Source: Petaurus breviceps papuanus
Lineage: Eukaryota > Chordata > Mammalia > Diprotodontia > Petauridae
DNA: 64,000 nt
Direction: 5' to 3'
Assembly: GCA_028583685.1 (NCBI GenBank)
Contig: JAMXIF010000003.1
Location: forward strand, 59,126,913 to 59,190,912
Below, in pieces: positions 56,184-64,000 of this stretch. A program made the translations under genes and the position numbers. Position 1 is the first letter of the stretch, and every line of letters starts with the position of its first letter. The notes under the pieces are model-generated. The model saw only the letters and a list, made by a program, of their open reading frames with translations, did not search any database and had not been told where the DNA came from.

Positions 56184-58029
56184 TATTTCTAGGTCTGCAA
56201 AAAATGCCCTTTCAGCCTTCCAGCTCTAGGTCCTAAGTGAAAGTCCTTTTGGCCAGACTCTGATCCTTAAAAGATCTACTAAATTAGGCTATAATTCCAA
56301 GGGCTCCATAAAATGCAGTCTTTATCTTCTAGATTCCCACACCTGACACAGGTCTGGCTTTGATCTAGCCAAGAAAGTCAAGAAGCAGTTCTCATCCCAA
56401 TTCCCAGAATGATGCAGAGACTTTGAAAATTGAATTCACTAGGGTTTCAAGTCCCATTGCCTGACATTCTTTGCCAAGGAATAAAAATGAGTGTAATTGG
56501 GGAAAAAAGACAAAATTTGGGAGCACACCTTTGCTTTTTTGCCATTGGTATCCTGTCATTTCATTTCCTCTTGTAAAGCTAGTTTCAATTTCCCTCCTTT
56601 GTGAATGTATTTCTGTTGAATATAGTCCTGGTACTTATTAGTGCAAATTGCCTGAAAATGAAAAGCACTACCATGAAATTAATGTCATTGGAAATCTTAT
56701 GTGAATTAAAGAACTTAATCTCACCAGTTTATGATTTTTGCATTTGAACTTCCCTGAAAAATTCAAATGGGGCTTTCACCCATTGTATCATGATACACAT
56801 TTAAATTTTAGCAGATGGAGAAGTGGGCTCCTGGGTATTGTCTATGAATCCAGATACAATATCATTCTGAAACCAGGAACTAATTTCACTAAGCAAAATG
56901 ACTCCCCACTGAGAGAGATTTTCCCCCCACAGTTATTTGAAAATGATACTCTCAAAACAACAGTGTAAACAACTTGTAATTATATCTGTAAGTTAAGCAA
57001 GGCTATGGAATTTAAGTACCTAACATGCTGAAATGATAATTAGTGATAGGCACTAAGTATGAAAATGTGTCTCCGTTTCTAATATTCTGCTCCAGCCCCC
57101 TTTTCAATTTACCTGGTACTAATCATTTTTCAACTTAATTTTGCGAATACTTAAACACATCTCCCTTAACCATTAAGACATTGTTATGGCACCTCATCCA
57201 TGTGGATACAATGTATCATAAATTATGGGACTGTGTGCAGTAGTTATTTCCAATTTTTTTCAAGTCATTTTTCATGATCTGAGAGCATAAATAACTTCAA
57301 GAGATGAATAATACATCAAATGAAGCTGAGCTCAGTAGTGCTAATCCACTTTTATATAAAAATCAATCAGTGCATTTTGGCATGCAACCTAACTTTATTG
57401 CCTGTTGACAATGATATTTGCTCATTTGACATCCTTTAGAAAAAAATCCTAAAATGTGATTTATCTTTTTAGTCCCCCTGAAATTTCCAATTCAGGACCA
57501 TAGCACAAAAATCAAACCAGAGTAAATTTGTCATAACACCTTCCCCCTATAGTCAAGGAATACTTCCGAAAGTCAGAATAACAATTATTTTAAATCCTAC
57601 ACATAATCCATCTCTGGTTGGCAATTAACAGTTTCACCCAAAGTAATTCCTTTTTATCATGTTATGATCATGCGATCACACAGGGAACTGATGTAAACAA
57701 ATAATTCTGCCATCCAATGGAACAGTTTTTCTAGAACAGATGACTTCCTATTGATTTTTCTTCAAAATGTTTCAGATGGACAAGTCTTCTTTATTTCCTT
57801 TACTACCACCATATCTCACCACTCCCCACACCTCCAAACCCTCCAACTCTCATATTGCTTCCCAACTAGTAAGGAAGAGGGTTCCGCAGCATTCTATTGA
57901 TTGGGGCTACAAATGCATGTTTGCTGATATGGGTGAGGTATTGATTTTTCCCATATGTCCCAGGCCCCAAAACAGGGGCCACATGGGACTGAGATTTGAA
58001 CCTATAGAACAAGATGAAAGACAGTCTAT
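56184..58029. other. Longest repeat-poor stretch
   Basis: About 1.85 kb without a repeat that I recognise. 56560-57760 reads as single-copy DNA with balanced composition and no coding frame. A 97-codon plus frame (57767-58060) has no family match. Its last part overlaps the family D fragment. Confidence 0.45.
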
Positions 58030-58115
58030 AAAAAGTTTAAGAGACATAATTTCTAGATGATTAATCATTTTGTTAATCCTGCTAGCAATAATTAATTAAA
58101 GGTTCAGTGGTACTA
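58030..58115 (-). mobile_element. LTR-like repeat end (family D), antisense fragment
   Basis: 'aaagtttaagagacataatt', 'gattaatcattttgttaatc' and 'gctagcaataattaattaaa' align with 30412-30490. Similarity stops soon after. Confidence 0.55.
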
Positions 58116-58234
58116 GTGTTGAGGACCACCTCTAAATGCTCACAGTAACCCTGTAACACTATAAATTGCAGAGTAGGTGCTGATTTGCATTAGAAGAGTT
58201 TCCTGGCTGAAATTTCGCTGTACATAAAGGTTCT
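58116..58234. other. Unassigned spacer
   Basis: Short stretch between a family D end and an L1 end. Nothing recognised. Confidence 0.3.
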
Positions 58235-59110
58235 TCATTTAAATTTTTTTTTATTTTGTTAAATATTTTCCAATTACATGTAAAAAATGTTTTATAATAT
58301 TTTTTTGATTCCAAGTTCCAAATTATCTTCTTTTCCTCCTCCTTCAGAAGACAAGCAATTTGATTTTATATATATGGTCATGCAAAACATTTTTATATTA
58401 GCCACATTACAAAAGAAAGCAAAAACAAAATACAATAGTAATAATAATAAAGTATGTTCCAATCTGCAATCAGAGTTTATCAGTTCTCTCTGGAAGTGGA
58501 TAGCATTTTTCACCACAGGTCCTTTGCATTTGTCTTGGATCATTGTCTTGTTCATAATAGCTAAGTCTTTCACAATTGATCACTTTTACACTATTGCTGT
58601 TACTGTGTACAATGGTCTCCTGGTTCTGCTTACCTCACTTTGTATCACTTCATAGAAGTCTTTCCAGATTTTTCTGAAACCATTCCACTCACCATTTCTT
58701 ATAACACAATAGTATAAAATTATATGCCACAACTTGTTCAGTCATTCTCCAATTGATGGGCATCACTTCAATTTTCAATTCTTTGACACCAAAAAAAAGA
58801 TATGAAATACTTTTTTTTTGTAGAAACAAGTCCTTCCCCCCCTTTTTATCTCTTTGGAATACAGACCTAGTAGTGGTATTGTTGGGTTAAAAAGGTATGC
58901 ATAGATTTAAAACCCTCTGGACCTAGTTTCAAATTATTCTCTAGAATGGTTGGACTAGCTTACAACTCCACCAACAGTGTATGTGTCCAAATTTCTTCAC
59001 ATTATCTCCAGTATGTTATTTTCCTTTTCTGTCATGTTAGCAAATCTGATAAGTATGAGGTGATATCCTCTGATCCACCATTCTATTTTTTAGCCAGTAA
59101 TAAACTGTTT
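58235..59110 (-). mobile_element. L1 3' end, antisense
   Basis: Begins at the L1 tail side ('tttattttgttaaatatttt', 'ccaattacatgtaaaaaatg', 'aagacaagcaatttgatttt', 'atggtcatgcaaaacatttt'). It continues through 'cattctccaattgatgggca', 'gacctagtagtggtattgtt' and 'caactccaccaacagtgtat' to late ORF2 ('tttttagccagtaataaact'). 5'-truncated and without intact frames. Confidence 0.88.
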
Positions 59111-59334
59111 TGATTATTACCGCTTTGTAATGTAGTTTGAGATCTGGAACTGCTAGGTCACTGTAGGTTACTTGTAACCTACCCTTCTTCTTAGAAGGTA
59201 GAAGGTACTACTTCTGTCCTTAGAAGTCATTCTCTATTTGCTTTAAATGAAAAATAAAATACTACAAACACTGAATTGCATAATTTTTATCTTTACTAAT
59301 GGATGCTATTTGTTCAAAAATCATTAAATGAGAC

Positions 59335-59415
59335 TATAAAACAGACACTAAGGATATAACACAAAAATGAAGTAGCCCTGCCTTCAAGGAGCTTATATAC
59401 TATTGGGTATGTAAG
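59335..59415 (-). mobile_element. L2-clade 3' fragment, antisense
   Basis: 'agtagccctgccttcaagga' and 'gcttatatactattgggtat' match the antisense L2 segment 'cctgccctcaaggagctcacaatctaatgg'. Confidence 0.6.
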
Positions 59416-60438
59416 GCAATCAGAAGTGGTTTCTTCTTATGGCCTCAATATACCATGAAGTCTTCCTTCCCGGTTTTAACCCAATTTTTACATTAGTGAT
59501 AACTATCAGACTTACAAGCCATTCTCTTATTTTATTTTTCCTTTTATATAAATGAGAACTGGTGTATATATAGCTATGATAGTTCCTGGATTCTATTCCC
59601 ATGAAATTGGCTGTGAAATGTAATCTCTTCTCACTTAGTGGACTCTTTATTTTCCATAGGCCTAGATGCTAGAAGTCTCCTAATACCTTCAAATCAGAAA
59701 GTAATTTAAATTCATCAATATAATCTCTGAACATTAACTACTGCCTGGTTATCAGTATGTTTGACCCTAGCTCTGGCTTCTAAAATTCCCATCCCTTCAC
59801 ATGTTTCTGTTTGGTAACTGTGGCAAGGTAGCATTGGTTCCCTTTAAAATAAAGTACAGATCCAATGAGGAACAAATAATTTTGGGTAAGCTTTCAAAGT
59901 TACTAAAACTACCAATGTAGCTACTACCTGCAGGGCCACTGCTTAGAGAGTGGAGGGCTGCCTCAGGGCCATCCTAGTCCAGTGGCCAGCTGGAGTCCAG
60001 TTGAAACATATCTGGCCCCATCTCTGATTGCCTCAGGCAATACTAGCACCAACATGGGTGTGTGGGTTCACTGCTGTTACTATAATGAAACATTGCTTCA
60101 AACTGTGTTTTTGTAAATTGCTCCTTCTTCAGATCCTTTCCCCAACCCCAAACTTTTCTACTTAGCTCACTTGTCAGTTTTCAAATAATAAATCCACTTT
60201 TACTGCTTTTAAACTCGTTTCTATAAAATTACTTTCCCCCCATTTTATTACTTGAAAGCACAAGTTTGCATCTCATCTGAATTTTTCCATTATATCAATC
60301 TTCATAACAATTTAGTTAGTCTAAAATTAAGAAGGTTTTGCAATCTAATAAACTCCTTAAGGAAAGTAATGTGGGTATTTAGACTAGAGAGGAAAGTTCT
60401 CTTTTGGGAACATGTTATATTACTCAATAAGTATTAAT
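59416..60438. other. No feature recognised
   Basis: About 1 kb with no recognised repeat. 59930-60060 is GC-richer (gagggctgcctcagggcc) but has no clear identity. Confidence 0.4.
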
Positions 60439-60439
60439 T

Positions 60440-60700
60440 TGTCACTGTTCAGTCATTTTTTCAGAAATGTCCACCTCTTTGTGACCTCATTGGTGTTTTC
60501 TTGGCAAAGATACTGAAGTGGTTTCCCATTTCCTTCTCCAGTTCATTTTACAGATGAGAAAACTGAAGTAAACAGGGTTAAGTGACTTGCCCAGGATTAC
60601 ACAGCTAGTAAGCATCTGAAGTCGGATTTGAACACATGAAGATGAATCTTCCTGACATCAGATCCAGCACTCTATTCACTGCACCATCCAGGTGCACCTA
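60440..60700 (-). mobile_element. SINE with RTE/BovB-like tail, antisense
   Basis: 'cactgttcagtcattttttc', 'ggtgttttcttggcaaagat', 'ggtttcccatttccttctcc', 'gggttaagtgacttgcccag' and 'cactctattcactgcaccat' are in order from tail to head. Confidence 0.93.
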
Positions 60701-61197
60701 GACATGGGTAGAGAGACTCATACATAAGAGCGGAAAAAAAAAGTCCACTTGGGGTAGAGGTAGGGGATTGGTTCTGGGCTGCTAGACCCCACTTTTAGCC
60801 TGAAGATATTATTACTGCTTGCATTTTTGCAGCTGACCAACTAACTTCAAGACTGCTGCTGGCCTAGCCTTCTAGTCCTAAACAGAGACCTCAGAAGCCA
60901 CAGCAAAAAGTTTACACATTCCCCTCCCCCCCAACCATCCCCTGCTTTGTTAAGCCATAGGCATTCCCTTTAATTAATTCATGCTTCAATGCAATAGGGT
61001 ATGTCTACACACACAGGTGGTGACTGACAGATTGAATCATTCTGATTTCCTGTAATATGCTTAGTAACTTAAAGCTTCCCATCATGTCATTCACAAATCA
61101 TCTCTGTAGACAGGCTCCAAGTTATAGGATTGGCACCTGCTTCCACAGTGCATGACAAGAGTAGTGTCTCCAAGTGACTTTATGACAAATGACTCAC
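60701..61197. other. No feature recognised
   Basis: Single-copy-looking DNA with a C-run at 60922. Nothing coding or repetitive was recognised. Confidence 0.4.
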
Positions 61198-61269
61198 CCT
61201 CAGGATAATTGACACATGGAAGACTTTGGCTGGAGCCGCCCATCATGCCTCCTCTAGAATAACTTCTCA
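61198..61269 (-). other. Candidate 72-bp exon, unverified
   Basis: On the minus strand a long pyrimidine tract ending ttgattctcctag precedes the segment, and it is followed by gtgagtc after …cctgagg, a near-consensus donor. The segment is open in one frame (RSYSRGGMMGGSSQSLPCVN then YPE), starts and ends in the same phase, is a multiple of three, and is GC-richer than its flanks. No gene is recognised and no neighbouring exon was found. It could be chance. Confidence 0.2.
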
Positions 61270-61509
61270 CTAGGAGAATCAATAGGAAAGAGGAAAAAAA
61301 ATTCTCCAAAGACTTCTGATCCCTTGAGATTCCCCACTTTCATCCTATTTTTTTTTTTCCTACAGAGCTTCCTCTCTATTTTTTAAAGCCATATAACATG
61401 ATTTTCTGGAGTGTGTACATTGTGGTTTATTACTGTCCTTAAACTCCATTGGCAGAGATTTAAAGCTCTAAACATTTTCTTCCAGGATTTTCCCTTTCCC
61501 CTTTTTATA

Positions 61510-61660
61510 TGTCTATAGAATCATAGAACTTAAGAGAAGGGAGATAGAGATGATAGATTCCAACCATCTCACTTTTATGACAAGGAATTAATCTGACTTA
61601 ACATTAAATGACTTGATTGAGTTTACATACCTACTTAGTGGCAGATCTTGGAGTGGACAC
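61510..61660 (+). mobile_element. MIR3/L3-like fragment
   Basis: 'atagaatcatagaacttaag', 'gatagattccaaccatctca' and 'catacctacttagtggcaga' follow the dispersed-repeat text 'atagaatcatagagctggaagggacc…tctagtccaaccc…cacagctagtaagtggcag'. Confidence 0.6.
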
Positions 61661-61734
61661 AATGGACATTAATACATATTTGTTATTTTGCCAACTTTGG
61701 CTTAGATACTAAGTATTCTTAGAGAAAGATGAAG

Positions 61735-61915
61735 AATGATGTGGACAGAAAGACTACAGTATTTAGTAAAGACCTGGGTTCCTATTCCAGCTCAACTGCC
61801 TTTGGGATTTGGGGAAAGTCATGAGTATCTCTGGGTTACAGTTTTTTCATATGTAAAATGAAGAGTCAAACCAATTGACCAGAGTTCCCAGATCAGAGAT
61901 TCCTTCCAAAGGATG
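61735..61915 (+). mobile_element. MIR-type SINE
   Basis: 'agacctgggttcctattcca', 'gctcaactgcctttgggatt', 'ttcatatgtaaaatgaagag' and 'gagattccttcc' are in MIR-type order with the marsupial 3' end. Confidence 0.7.
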
Positions 61916-63394
61916 GATGTCAACATGAAAATTCTGGTCTCTCAAATCTTTATTCATTTCTCTCTCACTTCCTCATCCCCAGTGCCTGACTCAGTTTCTA
62001 GATTTTACTTATTGCCAGGTCAGGATGAGCAGCGCATATAACCTCAAGTTCCTTAAGAAGTAGGGTCCTTTTCTGATCTGAATTCTAAGTTCATACCTTT
62101 CTCCCAATTTTCAAATTAACTACTTTCCTTTCAGCTACCTGAACACCCAACACAGTCAGTGTCCCAGGGATTCTGCCTACGGGAGCTTCCTAACTAATCT
62201 TTTCCTTTGTTTTGGGTTTACAACTGCTGAACTAAGCCTCTGCTGTAGGCAATATTCATTCTGGTTGGGCCTTGGGGACTAAGGAGCTAACTCCCCAACA
62301 CAGTTTATGGAGACCCAGAACTGAGATAGGCTAAATGCCATATGAGCTACATTTTCTTGGTTTCTATAGTAATAAGTACTTAGAAAGGAATGTAGCTTTT
62401 AGGAACTGATGGACTTTTTATTTCTCATGACATGTTACTTTTACTGACTTGCTTGCCTCCCGCTGGACAGGAACCTGGAGAAACTCATTTGTCATTCTTT
62501 GCTGAGTGTACATTTGTGGTATAATGAGGCCTAGCAAATGTGCAGATCACCTGTAGGAGTATCTCCACATAGAAGGGGCATCATGGTCTGCTTCAGGAGA
62601 GTTGGGACGATGTATAATAGAAATGTCTTTTGCAATCATTTGAACATAGACTATTTAGCAGGTTCCAGTCAGCTAATCAGGTGGTGAATAGAAGGCACTT
62701 TGATTGGCAGCAGAGGTATTCCAAAGCACTAGTGACCAGAGTTTCAACTAATTCTTCTTTGCCTGCTCTCTTGAGCTGATATCTTTACTGACAGCAATGA
62801 GTGAGAAACGTCGTGGAGAGAGCTTGGGCCTTTTCCCCTCTGAGACAGACACTTGGTCCCATAAAAAATGGGCCTTAGTTACTGTTTCATTGACAGAAAT
62901 TAATCTGAAGGTTTTGGCCTTGTGTTTCAAAAGGTGAAGAGAGTAGGAACCTTTGTATTCCAGTGTCCTAAAATACAAATTTTGCAGGCCATGCAGCATT
63001 AAAGCTCAGATGAGCAAGGAATGACCATCAGGATTGACCTGGCGACCACTACACTGGTAGCCAGGATGAGGATTCACTTGGCCTTCACACGACATCTGGA
63101 CATGAACTTGGTGGGACCAAGTTCATATACAGCAAGTTAACAGACCAAAGTGAACTAGAGGAGAAAATGTATGGTTGGTATTAGGGGAAATGTTTGTGCT
63201 TGTCCTCTGGCTGTATCTTCAAAGCAAGTATCCATTTGTAAAAGCTAATCCAAGTTAAGTGTTTACATGGAACTGGAGCACTAATTAATAGGACTTAATA
63301 GCGGAGGAATACAACTAGTGAGGGCTTTCAGTTAATTGCATTAGAGACATTCAAATCCTTCAGGATACCCAAAGGGATATGAGGGAGCAATGCA
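61916..63394. other. Repeat-poor DNA with one perfect hairpin
   Basis: About 1.5 kb with no recognised repeat. It holds an 83-codon minus-strand frame (62748-62999) without a known match, and a perfect inverted repeat at 63102-63126 (11-bp arms atgaacttggt, loop ggg). Confidence 0.45.
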
Positions 63395-63885
63395 GCCAGT
63401 TGGACTGAACAAGCTGTGCTATATGAATGTGATGAAATCCTACTGATTTAACGAATGACCAGGGGAATGATTAAAAAAAAAAAACTAGGAAGATACTCAT
63501 GAAGTGATGCAAAGTGAAGTGAGCAAAACCAAAAAAAACACAGTAACAGCAATATTGCAATGATTATCAACTGTGAAAGACTTCACTACTCTGATCAAGA
63601 CAATGATACAAGACAAATCCAAAGTGTCCATGAGGGAAAATGTTATCCACCTCCAGAGAGAGAACTGATGAACTCCAAATGAAGATTGAAAGATACTTTT
63701 TCCATTTTATTTTTCTTGCTTTTTTATTTTGCCACATAGCTAATACGGAAATATGTTTTGCACAACTTCACATGTACAATGGATATATTGCTTGCCTTCT
63801 CAATGGATGAAAGAAGGATGGAAGTGAAAGAGAGAATCTGGAATTTAGAATGTCAAAAATGAATGTTAAAAATAAAGAAAAAGGA
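63395..63885 (+). mobile_element. 5'-truncated L1 3' end
   Basis: 'gtgctatatgaatgtgatga', 'gtgatgcaaagtgaagtgag', 'gaaaatgttatccacctcca', 'gagagagaactgatgaactc', 'acggaaatatgttttgcaca' and an A-rich end near 63885 match the L1 3' end at 6.1 kb. No clear TSD was found. Confidence 0.88.
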
Positions 63886-63926
63886 AAAGGGCAAGAGCCT
63901 ACTTGCTAGATTTGTATTTAGTAAGA

Positions 63927-63985
63927 AAGCTATTTCTCTCTCTCTTTTTCTGTCTCTGCATCTGCTTGTCTGTTTCTCTTTCTGC
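63927..63985. repeat. (TC)n-rich tract
   Basis: tctctctctctt and tctgtctctgcatctgc-type pyrimidine-rich sequence near the window end. Confidence 0.85.
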
Positions 63986-64000
63986 TCTTATCTAAATCTT

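Noticed and set aside
62748-62999. 83-codon minus-strand frame in repeat-free DNA
   Set aside because: Composition is plausible, but there is no convincing donor site, no known domain and no neighbouring exon.

Overview
The window looks like non-coding nuclear DNA of a marsupial (metatherian mammal). It is AT-rich and poor in CpG, and is built mostly from layers of dead transposable elements. The main clues to the group are tRNA-derived SINEs of the type 'ggggcagctaggtgg…gtgacc…gggcaagtcacttaa', SINEs with an RTE/BovB-like tail (…cgaagagtc…actgaaatgact…), many long L2 copies, L3/CR1 remains, and L1 and half-L1 (HAL1-like) elements with the 3' ends usual in opossums and Australian marsupials. 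I cannot name the species. Family names come from memory of consensus sequences, not from a search, so the class (L1, L2, MIR, LTR, hAT) is more reliable than the subfamily.

I found no protein-coding gene, tRNA, rRNA or CRISPR array that I would defend. Open reading frames are short and chance-like, except for fragments that match LINE proteins: an L1 ORF1p piece near 11.3-11.7 kb, L1 ORF2p endonuclease and linker pieces on the minus strand at 22.5-23.6 kb, and L2 reverse transcriptase or C-terminal pieces on the minus strand near 40.8-41.1 and 43.6-44.1 kb. One 72-bp segment (61198-61269, minus) has strong-looking splice sites and an open symmetric frame. It is offered only as a candidate exon.

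Layout. 0-10 kb: a GAA repeat at the edge, then L2 3' ends, MIR, an L1 3' end with target-site duplication (TSD), and an L2 split by a SINE. 10-13 kb: a half-L1. 14-21 kb: two solo LTRs of one family (14260-14881, 20098-20643) and, between them, a long minus-strand LTR (17914-19811) that itself holds a younger LTR (18951-19413). 22.4-24.1 kb: an L1 with an inverted 5' part. 26-29 kb: another long LTR, SINEs, an L1 end and an L2. 29-33 kb: T-rich, probably old antisense LINE. 34-37 kb: a chimeric L1 carrying a foldback hAT-type element (35214-35412) and a SINE. 39-46 kb: an L2-dense block with tail-to-tail L2 copies and a long minus-strand L2 interrupted by an LTR (44237-44752). 45.6-46.9 kb: a broken L3/CR1. 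47-56 kb: LTR-like units, an assembly gap inside (TA)n, L2 ends and a solo LTR (54607-56178) carrying a TA-flanked inverted-repeat transposon (54769-55186). 56-64 kb: the most repeat-poor part, with L1 ends at 58.2-59.1 and 63.4-63.9 kb.

No new biological system was recognised. The most informative signals are the nested insertions with readable target duplications, an 88-bp tandem duplication whose 13 differences are all transitions, a CpG-retaining block near 21.4 kb, and the candidate exon.
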